Under the pieces are notes generated by a model that searched no databases, was not told where the DNA came from, and saw nothing but the letters and a program-made list of their open reading frames with translations. A program made the translations under genes and the position numbers. From Hirudinaria manillensis (taxonomy: Eukaryota; Annelida; Clitellata; Hirudinida; Hirudinidae), in contig CM067527.1 of assembly GCA_034509925.1 (NCBI GenBank), positions 9,982,001-10,046,000 of the forward strand: a stretch of DNA of 64,000 nt, in the 5' to 3' direction. This document shows positions 12,470 through 23,574 of the stretch, in pieces; the stretch's first letter is position 1; each line of letters begins with the position of its first letter.

Positions 12470-12625
12470 CATCGGTGCATGCATGGATGAATGAATGAAT
12501 GGATGAATACATAGAAGCACAATTGCATGCATGCATGGATTGATGCATCAATGGAATGACTAGTTGGTGGACGGATGAAGAGATGGATGGATGAGTGGGT
12601 GGGTGGATGGATGGATGGGTGGAAA
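12470..12625. repeat. GAAT/GGAT/GCAT tetranucleotide-rich tract
   Basis: Imperfect ATGAATGAATGGATGAAT and GGATGGATGGATGGGTGG units, with ATGCATGC steps between them. Confidence 0.8.
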
Positions 12626-12914
12626 GGTGGTGGCCTCTCAAGAGATCCTTAAGTGAGCAAGTGTCCACTTTCTGGACTTATTAATTACTCTTCAGTGCCT
12701 TATAATCTTTTCCTTCCTCAAACTCTCCTTCACTTTTTTTTTATTCTTTTATCGTCATTCAATCTTTCGTTTCACTTCTGTTCTAGTATGCGCTAGGAAC
12801 TTTGATTAGTCTCTACTCCACTTCCAAATATTAATAACAAGTTAAATAATTAAAATGATTAACTTAGAAATAAATAAAAATTCCTGAAAAAAAAAACGCA
12901 TTGCCTTTTGCTTT

Positions 12915-13218
12915 TTATATTACATTATATTATATTATATTATATTATATTATATTATATTATATTATATTATATTATATTATATTATATTATATTATAT
13001 TATATTATATTATATTATATTATATTATATTATATTATATTATATTATATTATATTATATTATATTATATATTATATTATATTATATTATATTATATTAT
13101 ATATATTATATTATATTATATTATATTATATTATATTATATTATATTATATTATATTATATTATATTATATTATATTATATTATATTATATTATATTATA
13201 TTATATTATATTATATTA
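12915..13218. repeat. (TATAT-T)n pentanucleotide satellite, about 300 bp
   Basis: Roughly 60 copies of the 5-bp unit TTATA. The phase slips at about 13070 and 13100, where TATATATT replaces the regular unit. The Tyr-Ile-Leu open frames across it on the plus strand are translation artefacts of the repeat. Confidence 0.97.
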
Positions 13219-15174
13219 TTATTTCCGACAAAATAATACATTACGTAAAATCGTTATATATTGATAAAGCAATTAGCAGACATAATCAGAAGGAATAGAA
13301 AATCAAATTAAAATACTCACGAACCTAATTTATTCCCGATTAACTTCGATAAAGACTCAAAATAAAAATATAAATACATAAAAAAATATATATAAAAGAA
13401 AAAAAACTTTGAATATTTGCTTATTAGCCAGGCACGCGGAAAATGCTTCAAATCGCGCGCCAATTTGTCTCGAAGCGCGGATGTTGCAGACGTCTTGCTA
13501 TCAATGGTCGTTGATATCTTAAGCGAATCGTACTCCCTCACCTCACTCTGCTATCGTCTCTCAGTATCTCTGCTTCCGCTCCTTTGTCCGTCTCCATGGA
13601 TGCCTGGATGGATTGCTGATGACGAGATGTGGAATAATAAAGGATTCTAACAAGTTAAATATATAAGGATATGATAATGATAAATTATAATGATGTATAC
13701 AATAACAATATTATTATTTTTTATATTATTAATATTATTATTATTATACATTTATATTTTAAAGTGTTATTATTGTTTTTGCAGATTAAAACAAAATCAA
13801 GGTTACTCTAAACGGCGGCATTACCATTAAAGGACACTCACTTCACTCATTCTAATCATTGATAAACAACAAAACAATCCACAACGCATACAATCGCACT
13901 CCAAAGTTTCATGCAAATATTATTCCAAACCGTCCAATGGCGAGCCAGAAACGACCCTCAACGAGCACAAACCACCCCGAGGAGTGCGGCTCTGAGACTG
14001 GCCAAAGAGGATTAGGATAAACAGGGGAACATCTGGTAAAGAGAAAAAAGAAAATGCTGGAAAGAGTGAGATGGTGAGGCAGTGAAAGAGAGAGGACGGG
14101 CACTTGCTGGAAAGGGATTGTCTTATCGAGACCAATTTCAACACTTAAAAACACTCTCGTCTCCCGAACACGTGTTCACGAGGAATGCGCAACTGGAGGG
14201 TTTATTATCGCCCATCTATTTACAAATATCCATTGTTCCAAATGATAACGTCCTTGTTATAATTTTAATAATAATAATAATAATACCTTTACTGTTGTAT
14301 ATTATATTTTATTGCTATTATGCTTGATTTAAAGGCAATTGAATTTAAAATACTGTTAATGAGGAACAAGAATTAAAACATTTTGCAATGATTTTTATTT
14401 AATTAAATGTTTTAGAAATTGGTTTATCTTAAACGCAATTATTATTATTATTATAACCATTTTTAATGTTAAAGCTGTTGTATTTATTATTATTAATATT
14501 ATTTTTATTAATAATTATTATGTTTATTGTGCTATTAAAACATTATTATTATTGTTACTGTTATCATCGTCCGACATCATCATAGCATTTGAAATGCCAC
14601 CATGCATGATCTGATGTAGTCCCAATCTGGGGCATTTGTTGTTGCTGTTGTAGAAATGACACTCAACGATAGTATCAATAGATTTGTTGTTTTAGTTGGA
14701 GTTGTTGTTTCTGCAAACCTTGGAAATGAATGACACAGTACCCAGCATCCATGTATCCGTCTTTCCGTCCATCCATCCATCCGTAAGTCCATCTGTCCAT
14801 CCATTCATCCACCTAGTACTACCTACGTCCAGTGCATTGGAACGTCTTTATGGATTTTATTAAATGTTTTAAAAATTGATTTATTTTTTAAACGAAAAGA
14901 ATTCTTTAATGTTATTACATTATATTACAACCTAACGTTTATAATGTAATATAATGTTTTGTTAATAATTCAGTATTAATATTTTATTTGCTTTAATTTA
15001 ATTTTTATTTACAGGACAAATGAGGCGCAATTGTTAATATGAAAATCCAAATTTATGCAAAAAACATTAAAACACGTTCTAAGAAGAATCTGTCCATCCG
15101 AGATAAAAATAAAGAGATTAGTTGTTATTTTAATGTTTAGTACTTTATTATAACATAATGATAATTATAATAAT

Positions 15175-15175
<1 letters not shown>

Positions 15176-15238
<63 letters not shown>
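15176..15238. repeat. (TAA)n trinucleotide array
   Basis: An almost pure run of TAA units, ending at AATAACGTC. Confidence 0.92.
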
Positions 15239-15239
<1 letters not shown>

Positions 15240-15833
15240 GTCTACTATTTATAGTTTAACCTTTATAGTTTAGTCAATAATGTTAAGAACAATGTTTATT
15301 ATTTATTGATTAATATTATTTCAACCTCGTATCATCAAACGCGAGCCATCTTAGAAATCTCTGGTGAACCCATTTATGACATACAACACCAGCAGTCAAT
15401 TAAATACAAATGTTCTCCAGGTGTGGCTCTTACTTTAAGTAATCTCTCTCCAACTTCCTTCTCCTCCTCCTCCTCCTCCTCCTCCTAATCATCGTCATCA
15501 TCATCATCATCATCGTCGTCATCATCTTCATCATTCCTCCCACCTTTATTTTTCTTTTTTCCATCATCTCCATGAAATGAACGATAAAAGATTTGTTTGT
15601 TGTTCACGTCTTAATACTTGTGAACAACTCCGTTATTTTGCCAGATTTTAGTTTTATATTTTAGCCCGATTTAGTTTATAATGTAAATATTAAGCTTGAT
15701 GTAACTTTGTTGTATGTATGTTGTTGTCCTGGTGCAACAACACTTGTCATTATGTTTACAACCACCGATTGTTTCGTGGGAACGAATTTAAGGCAAAGTA
15801 TCTCATCGGCATTTTATTATTTATAAAATATTT

Positions 15834-15866
<33 letters not shown>

Positions 15867-16095
15867 GTAATAATAATAGTAATTGCTGTCAACGTTATTG
15901 TTAATTGTAAATATTTATTGACCATCAACGATTTCATGGGAAAGCCCTGCTTCAAAGGAGCTTTCATTTGGATTAACGAACATCATCACATGCAGAATAT
16001 AAACTAACTAAATAAATTTGTTAATACATAAATAAATAATTAATTAAAAAATAATTTCACGAGCGAATACAAAAAATCAACTCCATCTCCAGACA

Positions 16096-17343
16096 TCAAT
16101 GTCTCTCCATCTGTCTGGATTCGGTGGACGCCATTGGAAATCTCTGCAAGAGAGGAAAGTTGGTCGCAAAAGGCCAACCCAGATGGCGTTGCTGAGGAGA
16201 CATCGGATTGTGGTACAGGGGTGACTTGAGCAGATTCAGATGGGGGTTAGGTGCATTCATTGGATGGGCCACGGAGGGTGGGCGGGACACTTGCTGCAGT
16301 CCACCAATGGGAAGCGAGGTCATGAAACCGGTTTCCATGGCAACTCGAGACGGCATTCCCACGTGTTCTAGGGAGGCGACCATTTTGTTCAGCGATGACG
16401 TCATTTCCGCATGGAACTTCCTCTTCGTTTTGTAGCGACGATTCTGGAACCAAATCTTGACCTGAGTCTCCGTCAACCTCAGAGATTGGGCGAGTTCTGC
16501 TCTGTCAGTTCCCGAAAGGTACCTTTGGCGTCCAAACCTTTGCTCCAATTCGTAGACCTTCACAAATGAACAAAGTGCCTGGTACAAGTTTTGTTTTTAA
16601 TTAGCTTATTTTTTATTATTTTATTAATATTTTTATTATTTTATTTTACATTTTTTTTTATCTTTTACGGAAGTTATTTATTGTCAGACGTTGATATTTA
16701 TTTAAATTATTTATTTATACGTTATTTTTGTAATTATCAAGTCGTTAACTCAGTGATTATCAACTTGTTTAAATCCATTTTGAGTGATAAACTCAATGTT
16801 TTTGAGGTTCTGTCATTTCGTTGCTATCAGTGATGATGATGATGATGACGATGTTGGCGGTGGTGGTGGTGATGATGATTATTGAGAATACTTAGAGCCA
16901 TATTCAGATGACATAGTAATTAATGAAATTTATTGTTAACTTTATTTTTATATCGAGATAATACCTTTGTGATTCCCTGTTTTAATACTACTACTTAACA
17001 TTTTCTTAATTAAACTTTCAGAAATATTTTTCTGCGAAATAAAAAGAAATTATTTGTTAAATTAAATTATGATTACTTCTCGATTTTCAAAAGTAGCTCA
17101 AAAAAAGTCAAGTGAGATATTTATCGAGATTCTTGATTATCAAGAAAGGAACGCCAGTGACGACGACGACGATGATGATGATGATGGTGATGATGATTGT
17201 GAGAAAGGGAATGACCACGTAGATGATAATAAACCCCATCATTGAAGGCCTGCAAGTTGTCATCTGACGATTAGTGGCTTCTAATTTGTTTGACTTAAGA
17301 CTTGCCTTTGATGTCCTCCTCCTCCTCCTCCTCCTCCTCTTCC

Positions 17344-17377
<34 letters not shown>

Positions 17378-17827
17378 TATCGTCGTCGTCATCATCGTCA
17401 TCATCATCATCATCGTCGTCGTCATCATCATCATCATTATCGTCGTCGTCATCATCATCATCATCATCATCGTCGTCGTCATCGTCATCATCATCATTAT
17501 CGTCGACGTCATCATCATCATCAACGTCATCGGCATCATCATTTCCACCATCAATATCACCACCACTTAAGCCCAAAGGAAACAAAGAAAGATCCTCAGA
17601 GATAACTTCATTTAATTTCTTATTTGTTTTTCGTTTATTTATTTTCAAATATGTTTTTATTTTGTTTTTCCAAGTCAAGGCTTTCAATGTCTGCCAGATC
17701 TACGCAAGGAAGCGATGTTCGTGATTCATTTATGTAGCGCCAAAATGCTTATCATTGTATTGGTGCTAAGAATCGTGGTACCGTTGAGTACCAATCAATC
17801 AATACTGAGTACATATCAATCAACCAC

Positions 17828-17864
<37 letters not shown>

Positions 17865-18957
17865 AAACCAATAGCATATCAATCAATCAATCTACCTGAG
17901 CATGTGAGAAAGCGGCTCTCGATCGCTTCTTGTGCTGAGCGTTGATTGTGCCGTGCTTATCACCAGACGATGACATATCTGGATTCGAATAGAAGCGCTG
18001 TTGTTGTTCTTGTTGCTGTTGTTGAAGAAGAAGATGATGGTGATGATGTCGGTTCTGATAATGACGATGATGATGATGATATGCAGTCGTTAGCGAGGCC
18101 GGTGAAGTTTGGGGCACCGGGGACGAGAGATTGGAGGGCATGCTCTGGAGATCGATAGGCGAGAAGTCATCCGATGTCATCGATATTTTCTTTCCATACA
18201 TCGACGGAGAACATGCAAGGAGTGCGCTGTGGTTCGATTTCGAGTCGCCATTCGATCGCGTTGTTCGAGTCGAAGAGTTGAAGCGAGACCTGTGGTTGTT
18301 GTTGTTGTCGTCGTCGTCATCGTCGTCACCATCATCATCGTCCTCGTCATTATCGATACCTCCAAAGGAATGTTTGACATCAAGAAAATCATCATCATCA
18401 TGATCGTCATCGCAAGCGACATTTATTGCAAGTTCGTCGTCGTAGTCATCATCATCTGCTCTTGGAATCTTGATTCGACTGGACATTCGAGAATCGAAAC
18501 TCGACGACGCATTTCCATCCTCCTGGTGGTGACGACGACGGCGATGATGACGGTAGCGTTGATGTTGATGATGGTGATGATTGTGATGGTTTAAGCGAGT
18601 CATGTATTCACTGAGAAGCGAACTATCAGCATAGGAAGATCCGGGAATCGCTTCCAATCCACGTGCAAAAGGTCTCCTCGAGTTCACCTGGAACAGCTTC
18701 AAAATACTGTCCTGGATTGAAGAATCGTCCGGAGCTTGGAAGAAGGATTCGTCGGTCTTGGAAAGGTCTTGGTTCAGGATCTTGAAGTCTTGCCTGTTGG
18801 ATGGCGATGTCATGTGACCGTAAGCATCGTCGTCGTCTGCTTCTTCTTTTTTTACAACGTAATCGTTGATGTCGTTTTCTGACGTACTTTGGTGGCCATG
18901 CTTTTGATTCTTTTCGTCTCCAAACAAAATGGAGTCAATGGAAAACTTAGAAGCCAT
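16096..18957 (-). CDS. NK3: NK3-class (bagpipe/Bapx) homeobox transcription factor
   Basis: Two exons, 17896-18957 and 16096-16557, joined in phase 0 (donor CAG|GTAGAT, acceptor GAAG|GTC), give 507 residues. An N-terminal FSIDSIL (residues 5-11) is the TN/eh1 repression motif that binds Groucho-type co-repressors. The homeodomain spans about 343-402: it starts [12 protein letters not shown], ends with helix 3 [16 protein letters not shown], and carries Trp48, Asn51 and the Tyr54 typical of the NK-2 group. The [12 protein letters not shown] start and the RYLSG loop are those of bagpipe/NKX3 proteins, known mesoderm and visceral muscle regulators. The intron splits the homeodomain between positions 12 and 13. 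Between the two motifs the first exon carries long Asp, Asn, His and Gln runs. The first ATG, directly before the eh1 motif, is taken as start. The class is near certain; finer orthology is not tested. Confidence 0.93.
17318..17545. repeat. (CCT)n-(ATC/GTC)n trinucleotide array in the NK3 intron
   Basis: About 230 bases of CCT followed by ATC and GTC triplets, open in several frames on both strands. It lies between the two NK3 exons and is intronic, not coding. Confidence 0.93.
17815..17890. repeat. (AATC)n tetranucleotide tract
   Basis: CAATCAATCAATCAATC repeats directly follow the NK3 exon 1 splice donor on the minus strand. Confidence 0.85.
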
Positions 18958-21900
18958 TGATCTCCAATTGTTCGTTTGATTTAATAATATTAATAATAAT
19001 TTTAATTTTAATTTTAATTATTCCAACAAATCGGTTTAATTATTTACTAAATTCGCAAAAATGATCACAATAACAAGCGGTAAGTTTACAAAATAAAAGA
19101 GAGTTTACTTCAAGTTCACGGGATCATGAATATAAATAATTTTTTTCATAATTTCACAATATTTGTATTCTTTTTAAATTAAAATTTCAACAAATTCTCC
19201 TAAAATGTCTTCCCTGACGTTCCAATGAAATGTCAGCTTCTACTTTGACATCACAGTTTAAAGTAAATTCAAACCTTTAACTAATTTAACTGCCAATTAA
19301 TTAAGTAATTAACCTATTACGTAAAAACCATAACCACAACAACAACAGCAACAACAACAAAACAACAGCCTCGGTAGTAGTTATTCCGGTAAAGCTGAAA
19401 AGCACTTTGTTCGAAGTTTCTTGCTTTTATCTGGAAGCAACAATTGGCTGACGACCAATGGGATGCCTCACTTAACGTTGATGGAGTGCTACGAGATGCT
19501 GACGGAAAAGAGAGTAGGCGGTGATGATGATGATGATGATGATGAGGAGGAGGACGATGATGGAGGCATCGATGGTTAGATGTTGATGATGATGATGATG
19601 ATGATGACGATGATGGCACCCAAAGAACTGGTAAACCACAGAGCGGTTGACTGGTGATTGTATACAAGACACTCATTCTAATGACTCCTAATGATGCTTC
19701 CCTGCCACCAACTTGATGTTCATCACACTTTCTCTCACAATCCACTCATCATCTCGTCATCATCATCATCATCATCATTGCCGTTCTCGACGTCGTCGTC
19801 ATCGTCATCATCATCCTTCTTTCCACTTGAGAGCTGCGAAGAAGGTGGAGTCGGCTTCAACGGCCGACCAATGGGATTGCAGTTTATTTTCGTCCTCCTA
19901 GTACGATTGCGTGCCATTGGTCAGTAGGTACGAGTTATCAGTTGATTGTAATTTATTAAATTGTTGATAATATATCACGTGTGTTGACAAACTAAAGCAA
20001 AACTTTAAAAAAATGATTCAATCAAGCAGAGCAATTTGAAATTAAGTAATATTAATAATAATAATAATAATAATAATAATTCTAGAATTGAACAATTTCT
20101 GTCATTACTTAACTTTTCCATCAGTTTCTTGTTTATATTTAAAAGCATAAACGAAACATTTGTTAAAATATAAAATTGAAATCCATTACAGTAAAAAAAA
20201 ATCCAAAATCTTGTAAACCATTCAGTAATAAATATAATAATAAAAATTTATGTAGCGCCGACGAAGAATAATAATAATAATAAAAAAACATTTTCAAGTC
20301 ATAATCAATTCCAAACTCAACCAACCCTACATTTTAGTACAAATCACGTCCGTTCAGACTTCGGATATCGGCATTACCATTGGCACAATCGCATCTCCTG
20401 CCACGATGTTATCACGTGCGATAACCACGTGACAACGAGGGTTGCGCAAGAAGCCCTCAATGTTCGAACGTCAACGATGACTGTGATGTCTGTGATGTGG
20501 TGTTTCAAAATAACGGGCTGTAATTTGTAAATAATAAGTTATGTAATATGTAAATAAACATACAATCAATTTAATTATAACACAGCTTAACTAGCTGCTG
20601 ATAACTTTGTTGTTCTCTATGGGAATTAATACTAACAAAAACAATAATATTATTAATTAACGGAAACTATAAATTAAACTATAAAATTATAAAGTTTGTT
20701 TATAAATTGTTGCTTTCCTTAAATAATGTTTATGCCAAAGCTTAGCAAGGGGTTTATACTTCAACAAGGATTGACGTCATTATTTTTTATATTAACACGT
20801 TCTGTTATTACTTGATGGTAATTTTTAAATTCAAATAATAATAATAATAATAATAATATTGTATTGCGGCTGTTGATATTATTACGTATGCAATCATCAA
20901 GAACGTCTGAATAAACTCAAAATTGTGAACCACAAAATTTCCACGGAAGATTTCGTTCCCCCGTTTAAACTACTTTTAGACACTGTGAGTGTTGACAGAA
21001 TAAATTTGAATAATTTATTACAACCAATCCAATATCAGCCTGACTAAAATTAGCTGAAGAATTAAAAGGGGAAGATTATTCAAAAAGATTCCCCAAGCCC
21101 AAGTGTTTTTGGCCCAAGTTATTTGGAAGTTAATCAAGTATTACGTAACATGAATAGGATCAATTATGATAAACTACTTTTGATTACAAAACTGGGAACT
21201 TTAGGATTCAATTTATAATTTTATTTATTTACTAAACATATTTTTAAATAATAATTTATTAATATTGTTTATTTTGTTTCAGCTTTTATTATTACGTAAG
21301 AAGAGTTTAAATTAACAGCAAAAATATAATAATTTCACAAGACGATGAGCTACAAATTACAGGACATAAAGTTCCTTTATGAATGTAAATGACCCTCTTA
21401 ACTTATCAAAGCTCTGAAGAGGTTCTGAATGATTTTTAAATTAATTTAAAAATTAAAAATAATTTAATAGAAGTAATTCGTATCATTAAATTTAATTAAA
21501 TTTACGCAAAAGGAATGAATAATTCTACAAAACATTCAAACAATCAGGCAACAGCTGAAAGATTTGTCGAAGGCACTCAACAGACACTTTCGATATTTCA
21601 AATTATTAAGTCAAAAATAAAAGTTTATTCAGAAAAGGGGAACAATATTCGAAAATATATTATATATTTAAATACATATTTACTATTTAATTTCACGGAG
21701 GAAATATTTTTTTTAATATTTGAATTAATTACATCCAGTTTCAACAATATGAGAAGTGAAAATTGCAAAAAATAAAAAAAAACCAGTTCAGAAGAATGTT
21801 TTAGATTGACAATCATTTGACATTTTATTTATGATTTAAGCTATCAATATGCCTATTCAAATTCCACAAAAATATTTGCTTTGACGCCACAAATAGGATA

Positions 21901-22195
21901 AAGCCATATTTTTGAAAGCTGTGAGGAATATCTTTAACGAATGACAATATCGAACATTATCGCATAATAAACAAAACATTAAAATAAAAAAAACTAAAGA
22001 ATTCTTTATGGATTTATTATGTTCAATTAATCCTTATTAAACCCTAAAAAATAAATTATTCCCTCCTACGTTTTACATAGAAATGTCACAAGAAATTTTC
22101 TAAAATCTGGAGCAAGTAAAAGACAACAGCAGCGGATCATTCCAAGCTTCATCACTCCATCACTTCATCATTCCAAGTTCCATCACTTCATCATA
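18958..22195. other. Region upstream of NK3 and downstream of MyD88; candidate regulatory DNA
   Basis: NK3 exon 1 starts at 18957 and reads leftward; MyD88 ends at 22211, also leftward. The stretch contains GAT/ATC microsatellites (19520-19610 and 19750-19820), AAT runs near 20048, 20265 and 20838, and a GC-richer segment at 20340-20520. No exon was supported. Open frames at 19317-19927 are rich in Ser, His or Asp and come from the microsatellites. Confidence 0.5.
20408..20431. promoter_or_regulatory. GATA/E-box palindromic cluster
   Basis: GTTATC and GATAAC form a 6-bp inverted repeat around a CACGTG, and a second CACGTG follows at 20426-20431. This gives two canonical E-boxes and two GATA-type sites within 24 bases, in the GC-richer patch about 1.4 kb upstream of NK3. 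Function is inference. Confidence 0.35.
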
Positions 22196-22210
22196 CCAAT
22201 CACTCCATCT

Positions 22211-23211
22211 TCACCTATTCGCCCTGGTATTCGGACTTTGCACGATTTTCTGGAGGAACGTTTGTATAGAGTTCCGGCATTTGTAAACCAGCGAAGATTT
22301 CGTAGCAACGCCGATGGAAGTTAATTTCGCATTTGAAGATCTCGTCGATAAAGCAGAATTCTTGGACGTTGTTGCAGTTAAATTTGAAACCGAATCGCCG
22401 TCCGTCAGAAGGGCTACCTTGAGTCGCTGCCAGAACCAATCTATGACGTCTTGACGGGTGTAGTCCACCATGGACAGTGACGCAATGGAGTCGGGGACTT
22501 TGCATTTTTCGTAAATGATGGGAATGATTTTCTTGTCTTTTGCGCCTACGAAATACGTTATTCCATGTATTAAAGGCATGATTAATATAATTAATTCATA
22601 AAATAAATCATGTTAAATAATTAATTACCATAAAAATTTACATAGAACATGAATAAATAATTCAACAAAACTAAAAAAATCAGGCATCATCTTTGGTCAA
22701 AAATTCGATATTACAAATTATTAAGTTGAAAATAATAAATTATTTGTTTATTATTAAATTTATTGTTGATAATCTAGCGGTAATCCAACTGACACTTAAA
22801 AATAGAAATAACTATGTAGACGGATAAATGGATAAATGAGTGAATGGATGAAAGAGCGAATTATTTCGTTAATTAATGTATCAAGTCAATTAATAAATAC
22901 ATAAATTAACTACTAATAAACAGATAATTAAAACTATTATAATAATAATATAAACTATTATAATTATTTAAACTATTATAATAATTTAAATAAATTATTA
23001 TTATAATATAAACATAAATAATTGACTAACAAATACATAAACGCTCACTTGGATCCGTTGAAACACTAAAGTTGACCATAAAAGCACATTCTTCACTTTC
23101 CAAAAATCCAGGACTCAAAATGACGATCACTTTGCGACACCTGCAGATGAAAACAATTTATGTCATGCTAGCATCCGAGCTAAATATACAATATTTTTAT
23201 TATTATTATCA

Positions 23212-23242
<31 letters not shown>

Positions 23243-23539
23243 TAAAATAATTATGTAAAATCAAATGTTATAAATAAAAAAATTAAACATTTACAAAACA
23301 AACGTTCAGTTCTTTTCTGCCTTCCATAAGATTACCAAGTTGTTAATTTTATGATGTTTTTATCAGTTCAAATTAACCAACAAATCATAAGAACTAATCT
23401 GATAAAGTAACTAAAAATTGGTTTCTGCATTTAGCCCGTCTATATTACATTAAGTTATGGATGACGATGACGATGATGATGATAATGATTATTATTATTA
23501 TTATTATTATAATAATAATTGTTAATGATGAAAATAATA

Positions 23540-23574
<35 letters not shown>

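Larger units (their letters stand above)
11671..16095. other. Intergenic repeat-rich DNA downstream of the NK3 gene
   Basis: No coding exon could be supported. The stretch holds GTT and GAT runs (11800-12150), a GAAT/GGAT patch (12470-12620), a long pentanucleotide array (12915-13218), TAA arrays (15176-15238 and 15836-15863) and a CCT/ATC run (15463-15520). Less repetitive blocks at 13420-13630 and 13900-14220 are GC-richer, but no splice-consistent exon was seen in them. Confidence 0.6.

Noticed and set aside
12901-13264. Two overlapping frames of more than 110 codons
   Set aside because: They are the TTATA pentanucleotide array read as Tyr-Ile-Leu.
17108-17724. Long open frames of Asp, Ser, Met or Ile on both strands
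   Set aside because: They translate a CCT/ATC/GTC microsatellite inside the NK3 intron and have no coding character.
19317-19927. Ser/His-rich frames upstream of NK3
   Set aside because: They follow ATC and GAT microsatellites and lack splice or start context.
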